Below, piece after piece: positions 42,401-55,061 of a stretch of DNA of 64,000 bases. Each line of letters starts with the position of its first letter. The stretch's first letter is position 1. A model generated the notes under the pieces. The model did no database searches. It was not told the DNA's origin and saw nothing but the letters and a program-made list of their open reading frames with translations. Source of the DNA: Amoebidium appalachense (lineage: Eukaryota > Ichthyosporea); contig CAVNZM010000006.1 of NCBI GenBank assembly GCA_963693365.1, forward strand, positions 6,386,001 through 6,450,000, written 5' to 3'. Position numbers and translations under genes: made by a program.

Positions 42401-44317
42401 CTACATGCGTGCTTTGTGCATGTCAATCGAGCTAGCAGCGGGCATGATGTGAACGTTTGAAGTCCCAAACACCGGCTGGCTGACGGCCTCCTCCTTCTCC
42501 GCCTGTCTCTGCTTGCGCCTCCACATAACAAGACCCAAAACCGCACAGCACGACAAGCAGCACACAGCCAAAACCACCGAAACAATAACAGCAACAATCA
42601 TAGCCGTGTTCGAGCTGGAGCCACTTCCTGGCTGAGAGGCCGGGGCAAGGTCCACGGCGGTGTATTTGGCACCGAAGCCGCTCGTGGTTTGGAGTTCGCC
42701 CGAGTCACGACGCACGTACTGGGCCTCACGACGACGGCGGCGGGCGGTGGTGTCAAGATAGTCAACGAGAACGGTCCACGTCAGAGTAACATTGTTGGTG
42801 GTGGTGGTGGCTGCAGCACAGGTCAGAGCGGCGGTGACGGGGATGGGCATCTGAATCTCGTTGGGTTGAACGGTGTTTACGAACGCCTGCGTGAGCGTGG
42901 AAATGTCCGAGTAGGGGTCTGCGTACGGGGTGCAATCGCCGTCCGATGTGCGGACGAAGCCGGTGACGTCGGCGTCGGCGAGCGCAACACCGGTGGAGTT
43001 GGTCCAAAGGCGGATAGACCAGTAGGAGGTGGCACCGAGGTCGAAGATGGATGTGTCGCGGGCGGCGGCGTAGGTGTTGTCTTGACGAAGAACAACGTCG
43101 AGCGTGAACAGAGCGGAGAGGTTGAACTCGGTCACATTACAGAAGTTGTTTGTGCTGATGAAGAAGGGAATGTCGAACGTGTTCTGTGCGAGGGTTGGGC
43201 AGGTTCCGGCCGCGGTGCTGCTGGCCTGGCAAGCAATGGGGAGACTCTTGGCGACATACTCACCCGTAAGATCGCACGAGGTAATGTTGAACTCAAACGT
43301 GCTGTTACAAATCTCGTTTACGGCGAGACCGTTGCATCCAGCACCCATCTGCCAGTTTGTGGCGGTGGCGGCGGGGATGTTCATGTTTGAAAGCTGCAGG
43401 CTGCCGTTGGTGCCGCTGACGATGGTGTAAGGGGAGGGAAGGTTCACGGTGATGCGGATGGTGGACGTGTTAACGCCGTCGACCTCCTTCACGCCCAAAT
43501 GAGAGATGACGGCCTGCAAGTCCGCCTCGGGGTAGTTGACGGTGATAGTTGCGGAAACGGTGCCCTCGCGGTTGATCTGTACGCGCAGTTTTGCCACCGC
43601 GTTGCCGTCGCGGGTCACGGGCACACGCAGATTCTTAGTGTTGCTGATCTTGGTGACGTATTCCTTCATCTGGGCCTCGACGTCGGCGAGATACTTCACA
43701 AACGTAGGGTCGGAGACCTTGTCCACCGCAACGCCGCAGTTTCCGAGCTTGTTGAAAGCGACGTCGAAGAAAACGGAAGCCTTGCACGAGTCGCCATACA
43801 GCACCCAGTTGTATCCGCTCATCTTGGAATCCGCCGTCGGGCCATCGGTCAAATACGTGCACTGAGCAAAGGAAACGTCGGTGACGTACCGTGTGTTGTA
43901 CCAGTAGCCAAGGTCAGCTTCCAGCATCACCTTGTTGTTCTGAATGCGAGGGTTGAGGATATTCATGGAGAAGTTGGCCTGCAGCGCGTAGGGTTCGGCG
44001 AGGTTGCACACGGTGTTCAGGGTGCGGTGCTTGAGCCCGAGGTCCTTGATAACAACCTTAAGGTTGGGCTTGCCCATCTGGAAAACGTGTGCTACGTCTG
44101 CGGCCGGGGCGAGAACGGCGCCGGCGTCGCCCCTAACTGTCATGTCCTGAGCTATGATAAGAGTTGAGGCGATGGCGTGATCGCCCGGGGCAAAAACAAC
44201 TTCGTCATTTGGCTGTGCGGTGGCGAAAACGGTGGCGGCGTTGTCCGTTGTAGCGATGTTGATGGTTGCAGCATAGGCCGCTGAGGCCAGTGCCAAAATT
44301 GAGGCGAACGCCTTCAT
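42401..44317 (-). CDS. Single-pass type I membrane protein with beta-helix-like N-terminus and polybasic site
   Basis: Single exon, 638 residues. I chose the ATG at 44317 because it directly starts a signal peptide (MKAFASILALASAAYA); the longer open frame upstream has only a TTG. The N-terminal ~90 residues (DEVVFAPGDHAIASTLIIAQ, MTVRGDAGAVL) look like the first coils of a right-handed beta-helix. The central ectodomain is rich in N-glycosylation sequons (NST, NIT, NVT, NLS, NNVT) and has paired cysteines. A polybasic ARRRRREAQ site (about 525-533) precedes one transmembrane helix (about 571-599), then a 39-residue tail starting RRKQRQ. A polybasic cleavage site followed by a membrane anchor recalls ZP-type proteins, but I cannot identify a ZP domain. 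Function unknown. Confidence 0.85.
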   Translation of the reverse strand: MKAFASILALASAAYAATINIATTDNAATVFATAQPNDEVVFAPGDHAIASTLIIAQDMTVRGDAGAVLAPAADVAHVFQMGKPNLKVVIKDLGLKHRTLNTVCNLAEPYALQANFSMNILNPRIQNNKVMLEADLGYWYNTRYVTDVSFAQCTYLTDGPTADSKMSGYNWVLYGDSCKASVFFDVAFNKLGNCGVAVDKVSDPTFVKYLADVEAQMKEYVTKISNTKNLRVPVTRDGNAVAKLRVQINREGTVSATITVNYPEADLQAVISHLGVKEVDGVNTSTIRITVNLPSPYTIVSGTNGSLQLSNMNIPAATATNWQMGAGCNGLAVNEICNSTFEFNITSCDLTGEYVAKSLPIACQASSTAAGTCPTLAQNTFDIPFFISTNNFCNVTEFNLSALFTLDVVLRQDNTYAAARDTSIFDLGATSYWSIRLWTNSTGVALADADVTGFVRTSDGDCTPYADPYSDISTLTQAFVNTVQPNEIQMPIPVTAALTCAAATTTTNNVTLTWTVLVDYLDTTARRRRREAQYVRRDSGELQTTSGFGAKYTAVDLAPASQPGSGSSSNTAMIVAVIVSVVLAVCCLSCCAVLGLVMWRRKQRQAEKEEAVSQPVFGTSNVHIMPAASSIDMHKARM

Positions 44318-44513
44318 TTTCAAGGGAAAAAACGACCTTGCGCTGATGTGCACTATTCTGTTGAGGGGATAACGTTCGGAAACTGAACGAGGGTGTGTCA
44401 AATTACTCGCTCGGCGTGAGGACTGGAAAAGTTAGTAGAGATGTGTTGTACAACAAAGATATATCTTACTCGCTGTTGGAAGTAGAGTGAGTTCTGTATG
44501 GCTTGAGTGGGCT

Positions 44514-44687
44514 TTTATACCCTACTGTAGTCTCCACCGTGTGGGTCATGCCCCCCCTGTGCGCGCTGATTTTAGTAGGAGCCATGGAAACGGACAAGAA
44601 GGATACCATGCATACCAGGGAGTATAGAAACGTCTCGACTCGTGTTCGGAGATATGTTAAATAGACTCGTTCTACGCATCGGATTGG
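44514..44687 (-). promoter_or_regulatory. Promoter of the membrane-protein gene: TATA and CCAAT
   Basis: TATAAAAG on the minus strand at 44521-44514, about 197 bp before the ATG at 44317. CCAAT (ATTGG on plus) lies at 44683-44687. Confidence 0.55.
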
Positions 44688-44689
44688 TC

Positions 44690-46045
44690 GCGCGATTTCG
44701 ATAAACATTCCAATCATTCCTGGGTACATTGATGGTTAGAATAATCCAATCCGATGCCTCCTTGTTATCTGTGGCATTGCGACTTGGACATGACAGGGAC
44801 ATGAGCTCGAGCATCGCTCACGCCTAACGCCAAAATAAGCTCTGTGCTGAACTAAGTGAATTAAAGACAATCGCATATGTTTTTGGAGATATTGAGTGAG
44901 AAACGTGGCAAAAGAAAGCTATATAAGTTTATAAAAATAACTGTTGGTCATTTCAGGTTATTCCACGGCCCCCAGGCAGCACCTATGATTACCTCAGCTG
45001 ATTATCTCACGCGGGCATTGATAGGCATTGAAGATCTTGCATTCCACAAATACCGAAATGCATACTTCTATGTAAACCATCCGAGGCTAACTTTTCTATC
45101 GCCATGGTTCCAGACTCTTCCTTTGGAACAGGAATAAACCTACATTTTGCTGTTTATAAATAAGGCAATTTTCGATGAATGCACTTTATTTTTATTCATT
45201 TCCATCTTTTCCCATGACGCTTCAAATATATAGGTGTGTTATTTACACTGGGGAGCTCGAATCAAGTAGAAAACATGCCTGGATGTGATCATTTGCTCCC
45301 ACCTGCTCCCACGTGGGAGTGTTGCAAGCCGTGCATCGATGATCATTTTGACGAAGTTCTTATGTAACTTTATGGGATATAAAGAGAGTTTTTGTTACTA
45401 GGTTAATAAAATAGCCCAATAAATTGCTGTATATTTTGAATTTCGCAACTGGTGCCATAAATCCTTGGGTAACGGGTTACGATAGATATACGTAGTGATA
45501 TTAGGTACATATGTTTGGTCGTACGGCCGCGGTGAACAGTGTACACATATAATATATGTGGGTAACAGCTCGGGGGTCGATGTCAACTTGGTGATATCAT
45601 ACTGTACGCATACATATATGCTGCGCATGCATGCACGTGTGCCTTGTGCATGTCACAGGGCAATTAGAATTTCTTGCATTCCACATACCGGTGTCCCCAC
45701 GTACTTGCAGCCTGCAGACTGCAGTTTATTTCTTTCATGCAACACGTGGCACTAAATAACATAAGTCACTGCCCAGCCTCGTGTTTTTCAATGTTCACTC
45801 TGGTTTTCTCCTTCATGATCAGGTTACCCACCAAAGGAGCCACCGTCAATACGTATAGTATTACACAAGATTCACTATTTCATTGCAGAGCTCCAATTCT
45901 TGCGCATCGGCCAGCTGAATACTCTACGGCGTACGTATAACTTACTCCCCCGACCGGCCGGCGCCTCCTTGTAGAAACTTCGATATCGCGAGATGCCATG
46001 AGTCTGACACTGAGCACTTGAATTCCTCAAGCTTAAGCCTTACCG

Positions 46046-46080
<35 letters not shown>

Positions 46081-46844
46081 AGCTCGGCCACACACGCCCG
46101 CACACACACATGTACACACACACAAACACACACACACACCCTCTCTCCTTTCCTTCGAGGATCCCTTCCTCCCTTACAATCCCCCCTCCCCCCCCCACAC
46201 CGGCCTTCCCTCCCTCCCCCCCCCCCCCCCCCCCCCGCGTCCCTCCTTCCCGTAAATATCCTTCCCCCCCTTACTTACCTGGGCCCTTGCCCCCCCCCTC
46301 TACCCCCCCCCCCCCCCCCCCCCCCCTTACCCCCCCCTATTTGTGTACCCTTAACCAGCTCAGCCCGCAACGCCCGGCCCCCCTCGGCCAATATATATGA
46401 TCGGTGGGTGAACAACTTCACGTCCACCGTGACAGCCTTCAGCAGTAAGTTAGGTAATATCATGTCTTTTCACTTTTATGGATTGTTTAAACTGTGCATG
46501 AAATGCCACCAGGGCATGGATTGCATTCAACCGTACAACATTTTACCATGAGATATTATTTTTATTCTAACAATCAGATTGGGCGATTTAAAGTACCGCC
46601 ACTGGATACTTATTCTTATTCTTAAAGGAACCCCAATTTGGGTTTTTTTGGTCGGTAATGTGCTCAGAAATCACCACCGGAAGAAGACGTTAACACATGT
46701 ACATGTCACTCATTCGAAAAAATAAATTTCCGATCCAAAATGCACAAAACAAGAGCTTCGAATTTTCCTATACAACTCTATAATAACAGAGATCTCACAA
46801 GATTTCCTGCATAAATGCCTAACAATTTCATAAAATTTTCAATC
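44690..46844. other. Intergenic, one possible orphan exon
   Basis: Mostly unique AT-balanced sequence to 45990. Poly(C) runs follow at 46046-46079, 46219-46236 and 46304-46326, then an exon-like stretch at 46349-46444 described separately. No other coding signal seen. Confidence 0.5.
46349..46444 (+). CDS. Possible orphan coding exon
   Basis: Between an acceptor-like TTAACCAGCTCAG and a perfect donor GTAAGT, one frame reads RNARPPSANIYDRWVNNFTS followed by TVTAFSS. The composition is protein-like, unlike the repeat frames around it. No partner exon was found on the plus strand nearby, and the family is not recognised. It could be a gene fragment. Confidence 0.3.
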
Positions 46845-46964
46845 TCATATGAATTTCTGCTCCCTGTGTTCTGGGTAGGTCTTCTCGAACTCTCTGTACG
46901 CTGCTAGGTTGTAGAAAGAGATCTCGGTTTCATTCTCTGTGTGTGGCAAGAAGAGGTGTGTGTG

Positions 46965-47013
<49 letters not shown>

Positions 47014-47172
47014 ACATGGGTGAGTGAGTGTGTGAGTGAGTAGTGAGTGAGTGAGTGAGTGAGTGAGTGAGTGGTGAGGGAGTGTGTGTGCTGGTGGTAG
47101 GAGAAGGGAGGGGGGGGGGGGGGGGGAGGGGGGGGGGGGGAGGGGGGGGGGGAAGAGAGAGAAAGAGAGGGC

Positions 47173-47203
<31 letters not shown>

Positions 47204-47277
47204 AGAGAGAGAGAAGGGCCATGTTAGTACCACAAGCCAATGACAAGTTAGTTACCACAGCAACGTCGCATTGGTGT

Positions 47278-47322
<45 letters not shown>

Positions 47323-47515
47323 ACAAGTGATTTATTTTACTACACAAAAGAATACAAAAATAGAGATCACACGGTGTATTTGTTTCGCTTGTGTAGGTGG
47401 GGCGCGTGCGGTGTGTGCGTGCTAAAAATTTCTGGGAAGAGAAAGGGCTGAAGGAAGGAAGGAAGGAAGGTGACGGGGGGGGGGGGGGGGGGGGGATGTA
47501 AAAGAGAGCCCCCCC

Positions 47516-47557
<42 letters not shown>

Positions 47558-47674
47558 CTTCCCGAGTGAAAACAAAAAGAAAAAGCAAGAAGACAGCAAA
47601 CGAAGAAAAAACTAGCAAGAGAGGCCAAAATCTCGTGTGCTTGTCACTAGCCATATCAATTACCACCACATGCC

Positions 47675-47747
<73 letters not shown>

Positions 47748-49497
47748 GCACCCTTCCCCCCTCCCCTCCCTCCTTGCGCCCTTCCCTTCCCCCTTTTTCC
47801 CTACCCCCCCCCCCCCCCCAAAAAAAAAAAAATAATAATAAAATAAAATAAAAAACCCCTCTCTCCCCCTCCCCTTCTCCCCCCTCCCCCTCCCCCCCTA
47901 ACCCACCCACCCACCCACCCACCCACCCACCCACACGTTAACACACACACAGGCAGTGCACGTACCCACACCCTTTGCCTCCAGTGTGTCTTCGTCTTCA
48001 ATCACCAACTCCTCGTGGCCAAGGTTGATGATCAGCGTGTCGGTCTGAGGGCAGGTGAAAAATACGATTAATTCCCAATGCTAATATGTGACAAAAGATA
48101 TGCGATGTATGGTCAATCCCCTGCAAAAATGACTGTACATATAGCTAAATATAGCTAACACTGTGATGGTCTGATGGGAACAAATAAGTCATACACCATA
48201 ACATATGACTATGGTTAATGAAGTTATGGTTGGTGTGACCCAAACATGACTGTAAATAATACCATATACAGCTAGAACACTGCAAAGATGACTGGACGCT
48301 GCCATCAGCAAAGGGAAAAAATGTGTTGCAATATTTGTTAGCATGAACCCAAATGCACATAGATAATGACAAATAAGATATGGTTTACGCTATACAAAAT
48401 ATCACTAAACGCTGTCATTGATGGTTAAAAGTGCTGAAGATACGACTAGATATAGCCAATTATGGTTAAAGTGCTGAAGATACGACTAGATATAGCCAAT
48501 TATGGTTAACTCTCGGCAGATATGGTAGTTATGATGGAAAAAGGCCAAACGGTTGGGAGAAGGGTTGGGGAAGGGGGCCGGAATGCCACAGAAAGGGAAA
48601 GTGAACACAAGGGGAGGGGGAGTGGAGGGGAGGGGGGAGGAGGGGGAGGAACAAACAAGATGATTTAGGTGTGTGTGTGTGTGCGTGCGTGCGTGTGTGT
48701 GCGTGTGTGCGCGCGCGCGCATGTGTGTGTGTGTGTACTCACACTCACAGGCAAATGTGTGAACGTGTACCGTCCATTTATTTTTTTTTCTTCATTACTT
48801 CTACTTCGGGGGGGATGGGGGTGGGGGAGAGGGGAGGAGGTGCAAAGGGGGAGGAAGGGCGGGGGAGGATGTGAGTGGAAGACAGCAAGGGACAGTGATA
48901 GGAGTATAGAAATATCCTGTATTTTGGCAGGCTAGCACAGCGGAGGAGCCGTGCAGAGAAAGAGAGGAGAACGGGGGGAGGAGGAGGAGGGGGGGGGGGA
49001 GAAGGGACGTCGACGGGGGGGGGGGGGGGGGGGAAGAGAGAGGGATGAAGGGAGGGGGGGGGGTTTGGGGGGAAGAGAGAGAAGAAGCGGGAGAGAAAGA
49101 GGGAAAGGGGAGGGAGAGAAGGGGGGGTGGGGGGTGGGGGGGGTTTTGAATGCGTCAAAAAGTACGAAGTACACAAGAACAAACGGATAACACGATGCAG
49201 AATGCAAGCCATACATAAAGAGTATGCATAATAAGCAGAGCCCATCCTCAGGGGGGGGCCACGTCATCCACAGTACCCGAGTTTCGACCTATTCCCCTCG
49301 TTAACGAAACCCAACTCAGATACTGTTTCACTTGAACATGAGTAGGTCACCCGTCTTGATCGGTGGGGGGTGGGGGGGGGAGACAGAAAGGGGGGGGGGG
49401 GGGGGGGGAGAAGGGGTTCGTGTTCATCGACGCATCATCATGCAATGTGAGACATAAGGTGCTGGGAGGGGGCCGGGGGGGGGGGGGGGGGGGGGGG

Positions 49498-49568
<71 letters not shown>

Positions 49569-49649
49569 GAGCATAGTGTATATCGCAGGCAGACATGCGA
49601 GAACAAAATTGAAAAAAAAGAGGGCGCACACGTGCACGTTTGTGTATGT

Positions 49650-49703
<54 letters not shown>

Positions 49704-50756
49704 GATGTATGCGTTAGAGGGTCGGAAATATGGAGGAGACAACAAAGAGCAACAACAAAGTGTCACAAAGGTGGGAAGTCCAAAATCAAACAATTTAAGC
49801 GTGCAGGCAGAAGACACTTGAACAGAGCCCATCATCAGGGGGGGGGGAGGTAGAGAAAACGGAAACGGAAAAAACTTACACGGGTAGCAGCATTCGACTA
49901 CATGCACACCAATTAAGATTGGATGTTCAGCTTTAACAAAAAGAGAAAGAGCAGGCGCCCGACCGAGGGGAGAGGGGGGGGGGGGGGGTGTTTGAATGCG
50001 GAACACGGTACGAAGTACGCATACACGAAGGACACATGCAAAGGCAAACATTCATGTATGCAACATCAGCCATGCGCACAGTATGCGTCATAAGCAGAGC
50101 CCATCCTCAGGGAGGGCCCAGGGGGGGTCAACCAACAAACTTCATTACATACCTTAGCTCCGTGTGCTTTGTGATGGAGTTTCAACGTGTCTGTGCGGTG
50201 ATCCGCACCATGTCAGACGTGTAAAAGCACAAAGAAATATTCGAGCACAACCCACCCATTAACTTCTCAGCCCTCCACTCCCCCCCCCCCCACCCTTTTC
50301 CATTCAAGGGGTTAACACCCTCCCTCCCCCCCCCCCCCCTCCCCTCCCCGCCACAACCCTGTAAACCATCCAGATAGCCCTGTCATTACAACAACACATA
50401 CAAATACACAATCCTTCCTCCCTCACTCTGCTACATTTTCTTTCTCCCCCCCCCCCCTACCCCCCCACCCCCCAAAACCTACCCCCGCCTCACCCCACCC
50501 TCTCTCCTTCCTTTCCCCCCAACCTCAACCCCCACAAAAAGCTTCATCGTGCCCAAATCTCCACAGAGGGATCCTGCCACATGCATTTCTCACATCCCCC
50601 TCCCCCCCCCCCTCCCCTTCCCCCCTCCACCCCGCCCCTCAAAAGCACTCCCCCCCCCCCCCCCCCCCCCCATCCCTCCCACCCCCACCCACACACATCC
50701 CCTCGGCCCTCCCTCTGCACCCCCCCCTCCCCCCTCCCCCCCCGCCGCCCCGCCCT

Positions 50757-50787
<31 letters not shown>

Positions 50788-51059
50788 CTTGCCTCTAGTT
50801 AACCTCCTTCCATCCCTCCCCTCCTCCTCCCTTATCCATACCCCTGCCTCCGCCATTCATCCAACTAGAAGAAAAAAGGCATTACGAGGATGGCCTGGTT
50901 CCTATTCATACACACCGCCCTCAAAATCAGCCCCAAAAAATTTTCTTTTCTTCCCCCTTTCCCGTTTACCTCTGTTTTTCATAGCTGGTAGCTTGCCTCC
51001 TGACCTTCCCAATTACCCCCCAACCCCGACCCCTCACCTTCTCCTATCCCCCTCCTCCT

Positions 51060-51107
<48 letters not shown>

Positions 51108-51895
51108 TGCCACACACGCCTATCCTCCCTCTTCCCTACCGTCCTTTCCGCTGCCTCCTTGAAAAGATCACCATTTATGCGTGAAAGAAAAAGCAAACCG
51201 ACGTGCCTAATTCCCGAGGAGATATGGGTATACAGAGTACACAGGCAGCCCACTTACCGAACGTGTTCTTCTTGTAGGGAAGAAACCCGGACTCCGTTTG
51301 AATCTCTGAACACTCAACAGATGAACAGCGTGAGGTTGAAAGATTCACCAATATAAATCCATTCCCAACACCCAGGTCTATTAAACAGCAGGCTCCTACA
51401 CCACCCATCCAGCAGCCCCCCCCCCCCCCCCCCCCCCACCACCACCACCTCCTCTCCCTTCCCTCCCTCCTCCCCCCGCGCCCCCCTCCCCCTCCCCCCC
51501 CCTCCCCCCCCCCCCCTCCCTCAACCCTCTTCCCACACCATTTACAGGAGTCTGTCATCTTGTTTGTATGGAGCTTTCCCAGGAATTTCTTTTGTGCTAG
51601 AAGGCTCTCCCGAGTGTATGGCTTTAATTTACGGCACGAGCTCGAGGAAAAGGGGGGGGGGGGGGGGGGGGGGGGGGAGAGGGGGGGGGAGGACGCGAGA
51701 AAGGTGGGAAATGGGGAAAAGATGTGTAGGAGAAAAAGAGAGGAAGACACAGAGCATATATAAAGTAGAAACGAGAACTTCGAAGGCAAAATAATTTCAC
51801 CGTGATCACGGGGAATGTTATGACTTAAAATCCAACTGGCGGGGGCCCGGAGGCATCGAGGGAAAGGGTGTGAGTTTGCAGTGTTAGTATCCAGA

Positions 51896-51969
<74 letters not shown>

Positions 51970-52414
51970 ACGCGCGTGCGCGCGCGCGAGTGCGTGTGCG
52001 TGTGCGCGTGTGCCGGAGTATGTGTGTGGCGTGTGTGTGTGATTCTGAATGTGTGTGTGTGTGTGTGCGTGTGCGTGTGCGTGCGTGTCTGGTTGTGCGC
52101 TCAAGGATGTGCGTGTGTGCTTGCAGGTGGGCGGGCGTGTGTGTGTGTGCGCGAGCATTTGCATGCACTTGTGCCGGTGCATGTATTAGTGCTTGTGCCT
52201 GTGTGTGCGTGTCTGCCTAGAAGAAAGGGGACGGGGGATGAGAGAGAGGGGGCCAGTCTGGGGGGGTTCAATTCGCACAATACTCACTCTGTTGTATAAG
52301 CTCCTTCAGTTCCCTACCAGTCATCTTCAGGTCAACACCCCTCAGCACTAGGTTCTTCATGGTGCGGTATTCAAAGTTGCGTATTAGCCGGATGGTAACT
52401 ATTGAGGTGGTCAT
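46845..52414 (-). CDS. UPF0538 family protein (C2orf76 homologue)
   Basis: A 127-residue protein from five small exons: 52414-52288, 51305-51258, 50190-50153, 48044-47966, 46936-46845, all GT-AG with matching phases (1, 1, 0, 1). The start [17 protein letters not shown], the middle [22 protein letters not shown], and the end [35 protein letters not shown] follow the family pattern over its whole length; the human member is 126 residues. The family has a ubiquitin-like look and is widespread in eukaryotes, but its function is unknown to me. The exons total 384 bp within 5.6 kb, so introns make up more than 90 percent of the gene and are full of CA, poly(C), poly(G) and dispersed repeats. The exons are too small to be noticed as open frames. 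Confidence 0.9.
46963..47010. repeat. (GT)n near the last acceptor of the UPF0538 gene
   Basis: CA on the coding strand, about 25-75 bp upstream of the acceptor at 46938. It is followed upstream by GAGT repeats (47025-47075) and runs that are C on the coding strand. Confidence 0.85.
47280..47744. repeat. Poly(C), poly(G) and (CA)n cluster in UPF0538 intron 4
   Basis: Plus-strand C-run 47280-47320, G-run 47475-47494, C-run 47519-47553 and CA array 47677-47744. Alternating C and G strands could pair within one transcript. Confidence 0.85.
48427..48510. repeat. Tandem ~40-bp repeat in UPF0538 intron 3
   Basis: GTGCTGAAGATACGACTAGATATAGCCAATTATGGTTAA occurs twice head to tail. The surrounding 48120-48430 has looser versions of TATAGCTAA and TATGGTTAA words. 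Confidence 0.85.
49140..49262 (-). repeat. Dispersed GAGGATGGGCT repeat family, copy
   Basis: On the minus strand it reads CCTGAGGATGGGCTCTGCTT, then a ~90-bp variable part ending GTACTTCGTAC...GCATTCAAAAC and a C-run. Related copies are at 7140-7250 (+), 49975-50125 (-) and a fragment near 49815-49850 (-). Confidence 0.7.
49975..50125 (-). repeat. Dispersed GAGGATGGGCT repeat family, copy
   Basis: Same architecture as 49140-49262: CCTGAGGATGGGCTCTGCTT at one end and GTACTTCGTACCGTGTTCCG then GCATTCAAACACCCC at the other. It lies in the same orientation 0.7 kb away, inside the same intron. Confidence 0.7.
51897..51968. repeat. (GT)n in UPF0538 intron 1
   Basis: About 70 bp of GT, continued by GT-rich interrupted sequence to about 52210. 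Confidence 0.9.
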
Positions 52415-52451
52415 TTTCCTGTATTATATACGCACGAGAAAACGTAGCCTA

Positions 52452-52482
<31 letters not shown>

Positions 52483-52704
52483 GCGTAATGAATTAGGAGC
52501 AACATACGAATCGTGCAACATACGAATGGTTCTTCACAGATGAACTTTCGGCGGTTTTGTAGCGCATTGGGGATCGACTTCTAGGCCTTGCAGCGGATTC
52601 ACCTATCAAACATGTGACTCATATTGTGTGTGAAGAAGACCACGATAATTTTGCCAAAATTTCATAATCTGTTGACGACTGAATTCAGGAACAATCTCAG
52701 AGCC

Positions 52705-52746
<42 letters not shown>

Positions 52747-52887
52747 AAGGCTATTGATCCCCCCCCCTCCCCTCCTCCTACCCCCCCCTCCCCTCCCCCC
52801 CCCTTCCCTAAAGAAACAAAGACCCTTAAAATTCTATAAGCAACAAACATGTATTCACACATAAACACACATACACACACACACCGT

Positions 52888-52980
<93 letters not shown>

Positions 52981-53084
52981 ACACTTGAAAAACACGTGTA
53001 AACCCACGTCGTCCCAAGCAATGTGCGCACCGCCAGCTCCGAGCCAACACTGCATGCATACACCCCTAAAGGCTTCCCTCGCCC

Positions 53085-53121
<37 letters not shown>

Positions 53122-54021
53122 ATCACCCCTGGTAATCCCTTCCGATCTTCCTCCCCCTTCACCTATTCAAATCCGTAATCCCACTCAGAGTCCATCCCCC
53201 CCCCCTTCCCCCTCCCCTCCCCACCCCGGGCCATCCCTCCCTCCCCCAAACACATGCCCGGTCCACTTATATGCTTCTCCCCGTACACTCTCGGCAGCCC
53301 TCTCCTCCCGTCATCCTCCCGGCCTCCCCCCCCCCCCCCCCCCCCCCCCCCTCCCCCCCAACACACACACACACACATACACCACCCCCCCCTCACTCCC
53401 CCAAATCTCGTGGCCGGCTCTAATTGCCGGATATCTACACAATCTCAAAAAATAGAATCTTTGTGAAAGTACACTGCAGCAGTAGCACGAGAGGCTGAAA
53501 GACAGAACCGTCTTCATAGAGCAGGTTGAATTTAAAAACCTTGCAGATTAAAGTTTGCGGCCCAGCAATAACTCTCTAGCAGTGCCAATACGTGTACCGG
53601 GCCCTAGTCACTATATATCAGGCTTTTCATGTCATTAGCTTAAATGATATATATGCTCACACTGTCTTGCCATACATGTAAAACAAACTTCCACCACAGG
53701 TGAAAGCACAAATGAAAGCCGAAACTGACCTTAGAAGTTTCCCTGGGGAAGCTAATATTAAAATTTTATACTAATGTAAGCTTCAATACTATAGTATAAT
53801 TCTCGTTGCCACGGGCTCGGACAAATGGGAACTCATCGGGCTTCTGCTAAACGAGCGTTCAAAGTTGTGAGTACAATTAAGTTGAAGCATCGCAGAAAAG
53901 TTTTGAGAAAGGATTGTGTTATAGGTTTTTTTGGTTCTTTTTTTAGAGGTATATGTTTTTTCTCAAACTATATTGGAATAAAAAGGTGTGTTTGCGTGTG
54001 AACACGTGGATGTGTGTTTGC

Positions 54022-54083
<62 letters not shown>

Positions 54084-54114
54084 CTGTGTGTGTGTGTGTG
54101 TGTGTGTGCGCGTG

Positions 54115-54194
<80 letters not shown>

Positions 54195-54267
54195 CACACA
54201 CACACGCGTGCGTGCGGGCCCCGCGTGAGCGCAGGCGTGAGTGTGTATGAGTGTGTGTGTGTTTGTG

Positions 54268-54302
<35 letters not shown>

Positions 54303-55023
54303 TGCGTACAGGCGCGTGTGCAGAGGGGAAAAAAAAAAGGTTGCGGAGAGAGAAGCACATACAGAAAAAGGGAGGTGCACAAGTGTTCTGCTCATGAGTG
54401 TTGTTTTAGGAATGTACCCTGGGGGGTTTGGGTGACTCCTGCACTGCCCTCCCCCCTCCCCCCCCCCGCCCCCGCCCTTCCCACCTTCCCTCCTTCAAAC
54501 CCTCTCTAACTCCCCTCTCCCCCGCCTCCTCCCCTTCAGCTCCCTCCTCCCAACCTCCCCTCCCCCCCCAAATCCCCCCCCCCCTCCCCCCGTACCCCCC
54601 CACCCCCTCCTTCCACACCGGCTATCCTTAAGCCCAAGTTGCCAGAAAACCCACAAGGAAAACGGACAAAAAAAAAAAAAAAAAAAAAAAAAGCTGGGGC
54701 TTTTCCTAAAAAAAAAAACTGAATTTCGGCCATCTCTATATCCGACTCTAATCCTTATTTACTTCTGTTGTCAGAATTATTACCAGCGACTTTATTCAAA
54801 TCCGGTATTAAGGTCTGTGACACCGGATTTCCCTCCTTGGGGCAACCGTGCATAGTTCAAGTTTTCCGTATTTGATGCAACGTCAGCCGGACAGGAAGGC
54901 CTGGTAAACCAACGCTGTGTGTGTTTGTGTGTGTGTGTGCACGCACGCACACGTGTGTTTGCTTCGCACACATCTGTGTGTGTGTGTGCGCGCGCGCTAT
55001 GAGTGCGTTTGTGCCACGTGCAC

Positions 55024-55061
<38 letters not shown>

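Noticed and set aside
42689-44167. Plus-strand frames opposite the membrane-protein gene
   Set aside because: Antisense shadows. The minus frame has signal peptide, transmembrane helix and promoter.
44877-45137. 86-codon plus-strand frame
   Set aside because: Ordinary amino-acid composition but no recognisable motif or splice context to support it.
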